Positions 17,888-29,136 are shown, counted from the stretch's first letter. The stretch: DNA of 64,000 nucleotides from Pseudonocardia phyllosphaerae (GCF_046546475.1 NZ_JBKGXS010000006.1:124001-188000); one strand, 5' to 3'. The notes: generated by a model from the sequence alone, not told the origin. Made by a program: numbers and translations.

Positions 17888-18103
17888 GCGGTCCTTCCTA
17901 CCGTCCGTGACGGGGCAGGGCGCGGACGGGTGCGCCGCAGTGAAGCACCCGGCACCGACATCCCGGCGTCCGCGCCACCGGACTGCTCCGGATGCCGACC
18001 CGCCGGTCCACACCCCGCCCGCAGCGTTCCGGTGGAGCTTCCGGTGCACGTCCACCCGGAGCAACCCGGTGCAGGCCGTCGCAGACCGGCCCACCGTGGC
18101 GCC

Positions 18104-19651
18104 ATGACCTCGTCCTTCTCGTCCGAACCCGCCCCGCCCGACCCCACCGGTCCCGATCCCCGGCTCGCCGCGCACCCGTTGCGCCGGCGCGGCCCGGACG
18201 GTCTGCCCGGGGTGCCGTGGCCGCCGCCGGACGACTCCCGTCCACAGCCCGGCCGCCCCGCGGGCCCGGCTCCCGGTTCCGCGGAGCCCGGTCCGCCGGT
18301 GTCCGGTTCGTCGTGGGCGGCGGAGCCGGACGCACCGCGGATCCGGATCACCGGCAGCGACGACCTCCTGGCCGCCGTCCCGATGATCCTCGGGTTCCAC
18401 CCCGAGAACTCGCTGGTGCTCGTGGGGACCGCCGGAGCCGACCAGCGCGGCAAGGTCGGTCTCACCGTGCGAGTCGACCTGCCACCACCGGCGCAGGTCC
18501 GCAGGGTGTGCGCCGACGCGGTGTCGGCGCTGGCCGGTGACGGTCCGGAGCGGGCCATCGCGATCGTCGTCCGGAAGCGGGGGAAGGCGACGCGACCGCC
18601 GCGCCGCGAGGTGGCCGCCACGGTGCGCCGCGCGCTGCTCGACGCCGGGATCACCCCGGTCGCGGTGCTGTGGGCGGCCGGGACGCACACCGGCGACGAG
18701 TGGCAGTGCTACGACCTGCCCGGCCGGCACTGCGACTGCCACGGCACGGTGCCGGCCCCGGGACCGATGGCGGCCGCGGCCGCACTGCGCGGCCGTGCCG
18801 TGCTGCCCGACCGCGCCGCGGTGGCGGCCCAGCTCGACGGTGGCCCCGGTGACGCGGAGCGCCGGGCGCGGCTGCGCGACTCCGCCCTACCTGCCGACCC
18901 CGGCGGCGGGGCACCGCCGGAACTGCTCGGTGACGCCCTGCGCGCGGCGGCGGAGGGCACCCTCACGATCGACGACGACCGGGCGCGCGCCTTCCGCGAC
19001 GCGCTCGACGACGCGGACTTCCGTGACGACGCGCTCCGGGCCTGCCTGGGCGACGACGCACCGCACGCCGAGCAGTTGTGGGCGGTGCTGTGCCGGGCGC
19101 TGCCGGCGCCGGAGCGGGCGGACGCCGCGGCGCTGCTGGCCACGACCGCACTGTTGCGAGGCGACGGCGCCCTGGCCACGGCAGCGGTCGACCGGGCCCG
19201 AGCCGACCTGCCCGGTGACCTGCTCAGCGAGGTCGTCGCCCTGTCGCTGCGCACCGTGGTCACCCCGGTCGCGGGAATCGAGGACGTCGCCGGGCCGACC
19301 GGTCTGCGCCGGCTGCTGGAGACCGCGTGCGAGCTGGAGGCGGCGCTGAACCGGATGGCCTCGGCCCGGCGGATCGGCCTCACCGACGCCCTCGCCCTGA
19401 TCGCCGGCGTCGACGAGGACGACGACCTCGACGACGACCCCTGGGACCGCGACATCTGGGACGGCGAGTTCGACGACTACTTCGGGGACGACGACTACGC
19501 GGACGACGCCCTCGCGGACGCCCGCTACGACGACCTGGCGGCCTGCCGTCGGCTCGCCGAGGAGGCCCGCGCGGCCGGCCACGACAGCACCGACGACGAC
19601 ACCGGCGACGACCACACCGGCGGCATCACCGACGGGCTCGGGAGTCGCTGA
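18104..19651 (+). CDS. DUF4192 domain-containing protein
   Basis: 515 residues. After a proline-rich 75-residue N-terminus comes IRITGSDDLLAAVPMILGFHP then ENSLVLVGT, the hallmark of DUF4192, an actinobacterial family of unknown function. The last ~90 residues are extremely acidic (runs of Asp with Tyr/Trp), predicting a disordered tail. The ATG at 18104 is the natural start; the open frame continues upstream by thousands of bases only because antisense codon bias removes stops. Confidence 0.85.
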   Translation: MTSSFSSEPAPPDPTGPDPRLAAHPLRRRGPDGLPGVPWPPPDDSRPQPGRPAGPAPGSAEPGPPVSGSSWAAEPDAPRIRITGSDDLLAAVPMILGFHPENSLVLVGTAGADQRGKVGLTVRVDLPPPAQVRRVCADAVSALAGDGPERAIAIVVRKRGKATRPPRREVAATVRRALLDAGITPVAVLWAAGTHTGDEWQCYDLPGRHCDCHGTVPAPGPMAAAAALRGRAVLPDRAAVAAQLDGGPGDAERRARLRDSALPADPGGGAPPELLGDALRAAAEGTLTIDDDRARAFRDALDDADFRDDALRACLGDDAPHAEQLWAVLCRALPAPERADAAALLATTALLRGDGALATAAVDRARADLPGDLLSEVVALSLRTVVTPVAGIEDVAGPTGLRRLLETACELEAALNRMASARRIGLTDALALIAGVDEDDDLDDDPWDRDIWDGEFDDYFGDDDYADDALADARYDDLAACRRLAEEARAAGHDSTDDDTGDDHTGGITDGLGSR

Positions 19652-19677
19652 TGCCCACGCTCCGGTCGGCGCCGCGG

Positions 19678-20646
19678 TCAGCGGCTGCGGACGAACTCCC
19701 AGGCGTCGGACACGATCTGCCCGATGTCGGTACGGGTGGGTGTCCAGCCCAGCTTCTCCTGTGCCTGCTCGCTGGAGGCGACCAGCACGGCCGGGTCTCC
19801 GGCGCGGCGCGGCGCGACGACGGCGGGGATCGGGTGCCCGGTCACGGCGCGGCAGGTCTCCACGACCTCGCGCACGGAGAACCCGTGCCCGCTGCCCAGG
19901 TTGTAGATCGAGTGCTCGCCGGGGGTGGCGTTCGCCAGGGCGAGCAGGTGGGCCTCGGCGAGGTCGTCGACGTGGATGTAGTCGCGCACGCAGGTGCCGT
20001 CCGGGGTCGGCCAGTCCTCGCCGAACATCGAGATGTGCTCGCGGGTGCCGGAGGCGACCTGGAGCACCAGCGGGATCAGGTGGGTCTCCACCGCGTGCCG
20101 CTCACCGAGCTTCAGCTCGTCGGTGACGTGTGCACCGGCGACGTTGAAGTAGCGCAGGCTCGTCGCCGCGAGGCCGTGGGCCGCGGCGTAGGAGGTGATC
20201 ATGTGGTCGATCGCGAGCTTGCTGGCGCCGTAGGGGTTCGTCGGCCGGGTCGGCGCGGTCTCGCGGATCGGGACCTCCTCCGGCTCGCCGTAGGTGGCGG
20301 CGGTGGAGGAGAACACCAGTCGCGGCACGCCGTGCTCACGGATCGCCTCGAGCAGCCGGAACGAGGCGACGACGTTGCCGTCCCAGTACAGCTCGGGCTT
20401 CTCCACCGACTCGCCGACCAGGGAACGGGCGGCGAAGTGCAGGACGCCGTCGAACCCGCCCCGGCCGAGGACCTCACCGGCGGTCGCGCCCAGCTCGCCC
20501 TCGACGAGCTCGGCGCCCGGCGGCACCGAGTCCTTGTGCCCGGTGGACAGGTCGTCGAGCACGACGACCTCGTGTCCGGCCTCGAGCAGATGCGCGGCGC
20601 ACACGCTGCCGACGTAGCCCGCGCCGCCCGTGACGAGCAGTTTCAC
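19678..20646 (-). CDS. galE: UDP-glucose 4-epimerase
   Basis: 322 residues, extended SDR fold. The NAD-binding TGGAGYVGS is at the N-terminus, the catalytic Ser/Tyr/Lys set is FSSTAATYG and NPYGASKLAID, and the GalE-specific LRYFNVAGA and CVRDYIHVDDLA follow. It interconverts UDP-glucose and UDP-galactose for cell-envelope sugars. GTG start after an AGGAGG motif. Confidence 0.93.
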   Translation of the reverse strand: MKLLVTGGAGYVGSVCAAHLLEAGHEVVVLDDLSTGHKDSVPPGAELVEGELGATAGEVLGRGGFDGVLHFAARSLVGESVEKPELYWDGNVVASFRLLEAIREHGVPRLVFSSTAATYGEPEEVPIRETAPTRPTNPYGASKLAIDHMITSYAAAHGLAATSLRYFNVAGAHVTDELKLGERHAVETHLIPLVLQVASGTREHISMFGEDWPTPDGTCVRDYIHVDDLAEAHLLALANATPGEHSIYNLGSGHGFSVREVVETCRAVTGHPIPAVVAPRRAGDPAVLVASSEQAQEKLGWTPTRTDIGQIVSDAWEFVRSR

Positions 20647-20741
20647 TCCGGTCCTCCTGCTGTTCCGATCCGCCGTGGGCAGCCTCTCACGCCCGGCCGA
20701 GCGGAGGACGGGAGGCCGCTGGGCCGGCCGGGTGCACAGAA

Positions 20742-20780
20742 GCCGATCGCCCGCCCGGACGAGTCCGGACGGGCGATCGG
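20742..20780. terminator. Hairpin terminator after the DtxR-family gene
   Basis: A 17-bp stem with one mismatch (20742-20758 with 20764-20780) and a 5-base loop, 20 bases past the regulator stop on the minus strand. Confidence 0.75.
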
Positions 20781-20799
20781 AGCAGGTGTCCGGGTGCGG

Positions 20800-21519
20800 T
20801 CAGACCGCCCGGACCAGGACCGCGTGCGCGACGAGCGGCGCGACGGTGGCCTTCTCGCTCTCGGCGGTGACCGGGACCGGGTCGCCGAAGCGGGGGATCG
20901 AGCCGACGTCGACGACGTTGCCCGGGATGATGCCGGCGAGCTTCAGCTCCGACATCAGGTCGGCGTCCATCTGGACGTGCTCGGCGATCCGGCGGATCTC
21001 GACGCTGCCGCCGCCGCGGCGGGCCAGCTCGTCGAGCCGCTGCAGCCCGACCTCGAGAGTCGGCGGGACCGACGACGCCGCGGACGCCTCCTCGGCACCC
21101 ATCTCCAGCTCCTCCAGGCCCGGGATCGGGTTGCCGTAGGGGGAGACGGTGGGCTTGTCGAGCAGGTGCAGCAGCTTCCGCTCGACGTCCTCGCTCATGA
21201 CGTGTTCCCAGCGGCACGCCTCGGCGTGCACGAGCTCCCATTCGAGCCCGATGACGTCGATGAGCAGGCGCTCGGCCAGCCGGTGCTTGCGCATGACCGA
21301 CACGGCGCGACCGCGCCCCTCGTCGGTCAGCTCGAGGTGACGGTCCCCGGCCACGACGACGAGACCGTCGCGCTCCATGCGCGCCACGGTCTGGCTGACG
21401 GTCGGACCGCTCTGCTGGAGGCGTTCGGCGATCCGTGCCCGCAGTGGGACGACGCCTTCTTCCTCGAGTTCGTAGATGGTCCGGAGGTACATCTCCGTGG
21501 TATCGATGAGGTCGTTCAC
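20800..21519 (-). CDS. ideR: DtxR/IdeR-family metal-dependent transcriptional regulator
   Basis: 239 residues in three parts: N-terminal winged helix (DTTEMYLRTIYELEEEG ... SGPTVSQTVARMERDGLV), the metal-binding/dimer domain (MRKHRLAERLL and EACRWEHVMSEDVE with Cys, Glu and His ligands) and a C-terminal SH3-like domain. Iron-loaded family members repress siderophore and uptake genes. The sequence favours the iron-sensing IdeR type over MntR because it has the Cys ligand and SH3 domain. The GTG start has a GAAGGGG motif, and a TAGACT -10 box sits at 21543-21548 on the minus strand. Confidence 0.88.
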   Translation of the reverse strand: MNDLIDTTEMYLRTIYELEEEGVVPLRARIAERLQQSGPTVSQTVARMERDGLVVVAGDRHLELTDEGRGRAVSVMRKHRLAERLLIDVIGLEWELVHAEACRWEHVMSEDVERKLLHLLDKPTVSPYGNPIPGLEELEMGAEEASAASSVPPTLEVGLQRLDELARRGGGSVEIRRIAEHVQMDADLMSELKLAGIIPGNVVDVGSIPRFGDPVPVTAESEKATVAPLVAHAVLVRAV

Positions 21520-21591
21520 GTGGGGCCCCTTCGTTCTGCGCCCAGTCTACCCGGGGAACGCCCCGGGCATCTCCCGACCATCCGGGGCAGG

Positions 21592-22542
21592 ATGGCGTCC
21601 GTGTCCGGATCCATGATCGGCCCCCGGGAACTCGCCGCGGCGACCACCCCCGGCTCGCGGCCCGACCCGGTGGTGCTCGACGTCCGCTGGCGGCTGTCCG
21701 GGCCTCCCGGCCGCGACGACCACGCGGCCCGCCGGATCCCCGGCGCGGTGTTCCTCGACCTCGACACCGACCTCGCCACGGCGTCGCCGCCCGGCCCGGG
21801 TGGGCGCCATCCGCTCCCGGATCCCGCACGGCTGCAGCAGGTCCTGCGGGCGGCCGGGATCCGCGACCACGACCCGGAACAGCTGGTCGTCGCCTACGAC
21901 GACGCCGACTCGACGGTCGCCGCCCGGGCCTGGTGGCTGCTGCGCTGGGCCGGTGTCGCGCCCGGCCGGATCCGGGTGCTCGACGGCGGGTTCCGCGGCT
22001 GGGAGTCCGCCGGCCTGCCCGTGGCCGGCACCGACGTGGCCGGTACCGACGTGGCAGGCACCGACGTGACTGCTCCCGGCGGCGTTGCCGACGGGCCGGC
22101 GCCGGCGGGGGAGGGCGACGTCGTCGTCCGGCCCGGCGGCATGCCGGTCCTCGACGCCGACGGCGCGGCCGCCCTGGCCCGCGACGGCGTCCTGCTCGAC
22201 GCCCGCGCCCCGGCGCGCTACCGCGGCGAGACCGAGCCGGTGGACCCGCGCGCCGGGCACGTCCCGGGTGCCCGCAACGTCCCGGCGGGCGGGAACGCCG
22301 GCGACGACGGCGTCTGGCTGTCTCCTGCCGAGCTGGCGGCCCGCTTCCGCGCCGCCGGTGTCGGGGACGGGGCGCCGGTCGGGGTCTACTGCGGGTCGGG
22401 TGTCACGGCGTCCGCGCTGGTCCTGGGGCTGGAGGAGGCCGGGCTGACCACACCGGAGCGGCCCGCGGCGCTCTACCCGGGCTCGTGGTCGGAGTGGAGC
22501 GCCGACCCGGCGCGGCCGGTCGCGACGGGGGAGGCGCCGTGA
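21592..22542 (+). CDS. Sulfurtransferase, tandem rhodanese domains
   Basis: 316 residues. The N-terminal rhodanese domain (VVLDVRWRLSGPPG ... HAARRIPGAVFLDLD) is inactive-type, and the C-terminal domain holds the active-site loop CGSGVTAS with Cys267. This is the thiosulfate/3-mercaptopyruvate sulfurtransferase (SseA) layout. The interdomain linker contains a triple AGTDV repeat. ATG 21592 is used; an in-frame GTG four codons on is possible. It is divergent from the DtxR-family gene. Confidence 0.88.
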   Translation: MASVSGSMIGPRELAAATTPGSRPDPVVLDVRWRLSGPPGRDDHAARRIPGAVFLDLDTDLATASPPGPGGRHPLPDPARLQQVLRAAGIRDHDPEQLVVAYDDADSTVAARAWWLLRWAGVAPGRIRVLDGGFRGWESAGLPVAGTDVAGTDVAGTDVTAPGGVADGPAPAGEGDVVVRPGGMPVLDADGAAALARDGVLLDARAPARYRGETEPVDPRAGHVPGARNVPAGGNAGDDGVWLSPAELAARFRAAGVGDGAPVGVYCGSGVTASALVLGLEEAGLTTPERPAALYPGSWSEWSADPARPVATGEAP

Positions 22543-22606
22543 CCGGGGCGTTCCGCGTCGTCGCCGGGGGTGACCGGGGCGTCCCGCTGACCTACGGTCG
22601 GCGGTC

Positions 22607-23779
22607 ATGAGCGCGCGCACCTCGGTCATCTGGACGCCGGACTTCCTCACCTACCGGCTCTCCGAGGACCACCCGCTCAACCCGGTGCGGCTCGACCTGA
22701 TGATGCAGCTCGCCCGCGGACTCGGGGTGCTCGACGGCGTCGACCTGATCGAGCCGTCGGCGGCGACGGCCGAGGAGCTGACCCGGGTGCACACCCCGGA
22801 GTACCAGACCGCGGTGAAGTCGGCCCCGGAGATCCCGTTCGGCGTCGGCCACGGGCTCGGCACCGAGGACAACCCGATCTTCTTCGGGATGCACGAGGCC
22901 GCGTCGCTGATCGCGGGCGGCTCGGTCGCCGCGGCCCGGGAGATCGCCGAGGGCCGCGCCGACCGGGCGGTGAACCTCGCCGGTGGGCTGCACCACGCGA
23001 TGCCGAACAAGGCGGGCGGGTTCTGCGTCTACAACGACTGCTCGGTCGCGATCGCCTGGCTGCTCGATCAGGGCTACGAGCGGATCGCCTACGTCGACGT
23101 CGACGTGCACCACGGCGACGGCGTGCAGGAGACCTTCTACGACGACCCGCGGGTGCTGACGATCTCGATGCACCAGCACCCGCTGACCTTGTGGCCGCAC
23201 ACCGGCTGGGCCGGTGAGCTGGGGCGCGGCGACGGCGAGGGCTACGCGGTGAACGTGTCGCTGCCGCCGGGGACCGGAGACGCGGGCTGGCTGCGGGCGT
23301 TCCACGCCGTCGTCCCGTCGCTGCTGGAGAGCTTCCGCCCGCAGGTGCTGGTCACCGACTGCGGTGCCGACACCCACTCCGAGGACCCGCTGGCGAACCT
23401 GGAGCTGTCCCTCGACGGGCAGCGCGCGATCTACCTGGCACTGCGCGAGCTGGCCGAGACCACCGCGGGCGGCAAGTGGCTCGTGCTCGGTGGCGGCGGT
23501 TACGCCCTGTACCGGGTGGTGCCGCGGTCGTGGACGCACCTGCTGGGGATCGCGCTGGAACGCGACGTGGATCCCGACACCACGATCCCGGCGGACTGGA
23601 CGGCCGCGGCGTCGCAGCTCACCCGGGCGCCGCTGCCGGTGTCGATGACCGACGGCGCCGACCCGTCCTTCGAGCGGTGGGGCGGCGCGTTCTCCGACCG
23701 GGTGGACTCCTCGATCCTCGAGACGCGCCGTGCGGCGTTCCCGCTGCACGGCCTCGAACCCGACGATCCTCGGGACTGA
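22607..23779 (+). CDS. acuC: Acetoin utilization protein AcuC (class I histone-deacetylase fold)
   Basis: 390 residues. Zinc-deacetylase motifs occur in order: AGGLHHAMPNKAGGFCVYND with the catalytic His pair, YVDVDVHHGDGVQETF with Asp/His zinc ligands, and TDCGADTHSEDPL with the third ligand. AcuC proteins remove acetyl groups from lysines, classically reactivating acetyl-CoA synthetase. The next gene, 34 bases on, is a Pat-type acetyltransferase. A TACGGT -10 box lies eight bases before the ATG, suggesting a leaderless transcript. Confidence 0.92.
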   Translation: MSARTSVIWTPDFLTYRLSEDHPLNPVRLDLMMQLARGLGVLDGVDLIEPSAATAEELTRVHTPEYQTAVKSAPEIPFGVGHGLGTEDNPIFFGMHEAASLIAGGSVAAAREIAEGRADRAVNLAGGLHHAMPNKAGGFCVYNDCSVAIAWLLDQGYERIAYVDVDVHHGDGVQETFYDDPRVLTISMHQHPLTLWPHTGWAGELGRGDGEGYAVNVSLPPGTGDAGWLRAFHAVVPSLLESFRPQVLVTDCGADTHSEDPLANLELSLDGQRAIYLALRELAETTAGGKWLVLGGGGYALYRVVPRSWTHLLGIALERDVDPDTTIPADWTAAASQLTRAPLPVSMTDGADPSFERWGGAFSDRVDSSILETRRAAFPLHGLEPDDPRD

Positions 23780-23813
23780 CGGGCCACGGCGGCCCGGAGA
23801 GCGGACGAAGCAG

Positions 23814-26561
23814 ATGCCCGACGAGAAGCAGATGCCCGGCGAACGGGCACAGGACGGTCCCGGCACCACCGGGCAGCAGGACGGCGCGGGCGAGCGCGCC
23901 CCCGCCGACCACGCCTACCCGCGGAGCTGGGAGGCCGACGTCGTCGCCTCCGACGGGCGCATCGTCCACCTGCGCCCGATGCTGCCCAGCGACGCCGACG
24001 ACGTCCTCGCCTTTCACGGCAAGCTCTCCGACCGCACCCGCTACCTGCGCTACTTCGGGCCCTACCCGCGGATCTCGCAGCGCGACCTGGAGCGGTTCAC
24101 CGTCGTCGACCACCACACCCGGGTGGCGTTCCTGGCGCTGCTCGGTGACGAGATCGTCGCGATCGGACGCTACGAGGGGCTGCCGCCCAAGGACGGCGGT
24201 CCGGTCACCTCCGCGGAGGTCGCGTTCGTCGTCCGCGACGACCACCAGGCCCGCGGGCTGGGCTCCATACTGCTCGAGCACCTCGCCGCGGCGGCCCGGG
24301 AGAACGGGCTGCAGCGGTTCGAGGCCGAGGTGCTCGTCGAGAACCACTCGATGGTCCGGGTCTTCCGCGAGGCCGGCTACCAGGTGAAACGTGCCTTCGC
24401 CGACGGGGTGCTGCACCTGGAGTTCGACATCGACCCCACCGAGCGCTGGATCGCGGTGCGGGACTCCCGCGAGCAGGCGGCCGAGGCACGTAGCGTCGCG
24501 AACCTGCTCCACCCGTCGTCGGTGGCGGTGATCGGGGCGTCGGCCGACGAGACCAAGATCGGCCACACGGTGCTGCGGAACCTGCTCGAGGCCGGGTTCA
24601 CCGGGCCGGTGTTCCCGGTCAACCCCGACGCCCGCTCGATCCGGGGCGTCCGCGCCTACGCCTCGGTGATCGACATCCCGGACGACGTGGACCTCGCGGT
24701 CGTGGCCGTCCCGGCGGCCAACATCGACGAGGTCATGGACTCCTGCCTGGCCAAGGGGGTGAAGGCGCTCGTCGTGATCAGCTCCGGGTTCGCCGACGCC
24801 GGTGGCGGCGGGACCGTCGCCGAGCGGCGGCTGGTCGCCGAGGCGCGGGTGCACGGCATGCGGGTCGTCGGACCGAACGCACTCGGCGTCGCGAACCCCG
24901 ACCCGGACGTCCGGCTGAACGCGACCCTGGCCCCGGCGCTGCCCGGCTGGGGCCGGACCGGCTTCTTCTGCCAGTCCGGTGCGCTGGGCACCGCGATCCT
25001 CGCCAACGCCCGCTCCCGCGGGCTCGGGCTGTCGTCGTTCGTGTCCGCGGGCAACCGTGCCGACGTCTCCGGCAACGACCTCATGCAGTACTGGCAGACC
25101 GACCCCGGCACCGACCAGGTGCTGCTGTATCTGGAGACCTTCGGCAACCCGCGCAAGTTCGCCCGGGTGGCGCGGCGGCTGGCGCGGACGAAGCCGATCG
25201 TGGCGGTGAAGTCCGGGCGGCACACCGGGCCGCTGCCGTCGCTGGCGTCGGTGGCCGCACCGATCGACGAGGCCAGCGTGCAGGCCCTGTTCGAGCAGTC
25301 CGGCGTGATCCGTGTGCAGACCCTGCCGCAGCTGTTCGACACCGCGCTCGTGCTGGCCTACCAGCCGCTGCCTGCCGGGCGGCGGGTCGCGGTCGTCGGC
25401 AACTCGACGGCGCTGAACCTGCTGGTCACCGACGGCCTCCTCGACGAGGGGCTGGAGCCGGCCGGTGACCCGACCGACGTCGGCACCCAGGCCTCGCCGG
25501 AGCAGTTCGCCGACGCGGTCCGTGCCACGCTGGACGGTCCCGACCGGCCGGACGCGCTGATCGCGGTGTTCGTACCGCCGGTCGCCGTCGCCGGGGCCGC
25601 GCACGCCCGCGCGCTGCGCGACGCCGCCGCCGGTGCCGGTGTCCCGGTGATCGCGGTGTTCCTCGCGATGGAGGGTGTGCCGCCCGAGCTGGCCGTCCCC
25701 GGCTGCGACGGCACCCCGGCGCGCGGCTCGGTGCCGAGCTTCGCCAGCCCCGAGCGGGCGACGTCCGCGCTGGGCCGGGTCACCCGCTACGCCGAGTGGC
25801 GCGACACCCCGGTCGGCGAGTTCGTCGTCCCGGACGGCATCGACACCGAGGCCGCGCGGCGCCTGGTCGCCTCGTTCGGCCCGGACACCGACCACATCCT
25901 CTCCGACGACGAGGCCCTGGAACTGCTGGCCTGCTACGGCATCGAGGTGGGATCGTTCCGCCGGGTGAGCAGCGGCGACGCGGCCGTCGCGGCCGCGGAG
26001 GAGCTCGGCTACCCGGTCGTGCTGAAGGCGACGGCCGAGCAGTGGCGCCACCGCGGCGACTTCGTCGGCGTCCGGCTGGACCTCACCTCGGCCGAGGGAG
26101 TCCGCGCCGCCCACAGCGAGCTGTCCCGCTTCACCGGCTCGCCCGACGTGTATGTGCAGCGGATGGCACCGAAGGGCACGTCCTGCAAGATCGAGGTCGT
26201 GGACGACCCGTCGTTCGGGTCGCTGCTGGCGTTCGGCCTGTCCGGCATGGCCACCGAGCTGCTCGACGACCGTGCCTACCGGGTTCTGCCGCTGTCGACC
26301 GAGGACGCGACCCGGCTGATCCGGGCGCCGCGGGCGGCGCCGCTGCTCACCGGCTACCGGGGCAGCGACCCCGCCGACCTCGACGCGCTGCAGGACCTGC
26401 TGCTGCGGATCGGACGGCTCACCGAGGACATCCCGCAGGTGCGCTCGCTGGCGCTCGACCCGGTGCTCGCCTCCCCGGAGGGGGCGTTCGTGTCCGGCGC
26501 GCGGGTGACCGTCGGGCCACCCCCGAGCCGTCGCGACGCAGGTCCGCGCCGCCTGGCCTGA
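23814..26561 (+). CDS. Pat-type protein acetyltransferase: N-terminal GNAT fused to NDP-forming acyl-CoA-synthetase-like domains
   Basis: 915 residues. Residues ~40-205 form a GNAT domain (LRPMLPSDADDVLAFHGKLS; acetyl-CoA loop RDDHQARGLGSILL). Residues ~225-330 are a CoA-binding Rossmann domain (LLHPSSVAVIGAS ... GHTVLRNLLEAGFTG), ~340-660 a ligase-CoA region (FCQSGALGTAI), and ~690-905 an ATP-grasp domain (GYPVVLKA, KIEVVDDPSFGSLLAFG). In Salmonella Pat the GNAT is C-terminal; the N-terminal GNAT order is known from Streptomyces PatA. It probably acetylates acetyl-CoA synthetase-like targets, opposed by AcuC next door. The 34-bp spacing indicates one operon. Confidence 0.88.
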   Translation: MPDEKQMPGERAQDGPGTTGQQDGAGERAPADHAYPRSWEADVVASDGRIVHLRPMLPSDADDVLAFHGKLSDRTRYLRYFGPYPRISQRDLERFTVVDHHTRVAFLALLGDEIVAIGRYEGLPPKDGGPVTSAEVAFVVRDDHQARGLGSILLEHLAAAARENGLQRFEAEVLVENHSMVRVFREAGYQVKRAFADGVLHLEFDIDPTERWIAVRDSREQAAEARSVANLLHPSSVAVIGASADETKIGHTVLRNLLEAGFTGPVFPVNPDARSIRGVRAYASVIDIPDDVDLAVVAVPAANIDEVMDSCLAKGVKALVVISSGFADAGGGGTVAERRLVAEARVHGMRVVGPNALGVANPDPDVRLNATLAPALPGWGRTGFFCQSGALGTAILANARSRGLGLSSFVSAGNRADVSGNDLMQYWQTDPGTDQVLLYLETFGNPRKFARVARRLARTKPIVAVKSGRHTGPLPSLASVAAPIDEASVQALFEQSGVIRVQTLPQLFDTALVLAYQPLPAGRRVAVVGNSTALNLLVTDGLLDEGLEPAGDPTDVGTQASPEQFADAVRATLDGPDRPDALIAVFVPPVAVAGAAHARALRDAAAGAGVPVIAVFLAMEGVPPELAVPGCDGTPARGSVPSFASPERATSALGRVTRYAEWRDTPVGEFVVPDGIDTEAARRLVASFGPDTDHILSDDEALELLACYGIEVGSFRRVSSGDAAVAAAEELGYPVVLKATAEQWRHRGDFVGVRLDLTSAEGVRAAHSELSRFTGSPDVYVQRMAPKGTSCKIEVVDDPSFGSLLAFGLSGMATELLDDRAYRVLPLSTEDATRLIRAPRAAPLLTGYRGSDPADLDALQDLLLRIGRLTEDIPQVRSLALDPVLASPEGAFVSGARVTVGPPPSRRDAGPRRLA

Positions 26562-26600
26562 TCCCGCGGACCGCAGTCCGGCCCGGACCGAGGAGCGCCG

Positions 26601-26724
26601 ACCGGCGAACCCACCGGCCGGCACCCCGGCCGGCGAACCGACCGGCCGGCACCCCGGCCGGCGAACCGACCGGCCGGCACCCCGGCCGGCGAACCCACCG
26701 GCCGGCGAACCCACCGGCGAAACC
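26601..26724. repeat. 28-bp direct-repeat array between convergent genes
   Basis: Three full 28-bp copies (26613-26640, 26641-26668, 26669-26696) are flanked by shortened copies of 12 bp (26601-26612) and 16 bp (26697-26712) plus a partial. Each full unit contains GCCGGC and GGCCGGC arms able to fold as a small hairpin. The array fills the gap between the Pat stop and the convergent VOC gene stop, so it may act as a multi-hairpin terminator. Confidence 0.9.
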
Positions 26725-26725
26725 C

Positions 26726-27142
26726 TCAGGCCGGAGCCGCCAGCTGCCAGGACACCCCGAAGCGGTCCTGCACCCAGCCGAACGGGCCGAAGCCGTAGTC
26801 GCCCAGCGGCATGAGCTCCTGGCCGCCCTCGGCGAGCGCGGCGAACACGCGGCCCTGCTCGTCGGCCGACGCACAGTCCACCCACACCGACACCGCGGGG
26901 GTGAAGCCCCACTCGTGCACCGGCGGGCTGTCGCCGCACCGGAACCGCTGCCCGGCGAGGACGAACTCGGCGATCATCACCGTGCCCGCCGCGTCCGGCC
27001 CGGCGGGTCCGTCGGCGGTGTGGCGCTGCACGGAGAGGATCTCGCCGTCGTCGAACAGCGCGGTCCAGGCGGTCATCGCCTCCTCGGCACCCGGGCCGCG
27101 GGGCGGCTGGAACATCAGGAACGGCACGGCGCGAGCGGCCAC
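26726..27142 (-). CDS. VOC-superfamily (PhnB/3-demethylubiquinone-methyltransferase-like) protein
   Basis: 138 residues with the single-chain PhnB-like fold: PFLMFQPPRGPGAEEAMTAW, then VMIAEFVLAGQRFRCGDSPP, and ending GPFGWVQDRFGVSWQL. The paired beta-alpha-beta3 layout and the closing W.DRFGvsWQ motif are typical. Members bind small molecules or metals, and specific function is unknown. GTG 27142 has a GAGGGA motif upstream. Confidence 0.85.
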   Translation of the reverse strand: MAARAVPFLMFQPPRGPGAEEAMTAWTALFDDGEILSVQRHTADGPAGPDAAGTVMIAEFVLAGQRFRCGDSPPVHEWGFTPAVSVWVDCASADEQGRVFAALAEGGQELMPLGDYGFGPFGWVQDRFGVSWQLAAPA

Positions 27143-27265
27143 GGCGGGTCTCCCTCGACTCGACGAGCGGACGGCGGACGAACGACGCCGGCGAACCTAG
27201 CGGACGAGCCACGCCGACTGCCCGGACCGGCCGGCCGACGGCCCGGACGGACGCCCGGCGCACGG

Positions 27266-28915
<1,650 letters not shown>

Positions 28916-29136
28916 GACCCGGGACGTTACCGCTCACCGCCGCGCCGGGGCTCCGGTGGAGACGGCCCGCGGCACCGGCCCGGCCGCCGCGGCGGCGATC
29001 GTGGCGCGACGCAACCGATCACCGCCCTCACCCCGGCCGTTCGGCCGAGTCCGGCGTACCCGATCACCCGTTCCGTCCCGGAGTGGCGCACACTCTGCGC
29101 CGTGACGCACGTCGTGTGGAGAAAGGGACTTCCGGG

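Noticed and set aside
15281..18103. A ~940-codon N-terminal extension of the DUF4192 frame
   Set aside because: It runs antisense through sthA and the FGGY kinase; the protein-like part begins only at ATG 18104.
26601..26724. CRISPR-like array
   Set aside because: Units are contiguous without spacers, and no cas genes are nearby.
23619..27263. A 1214-codon minus-strand open frame over the Pat gene
   Set aside because: No recognisable motifs, low-complexity composition, and it covers the well-supported Pat and VOC genes.
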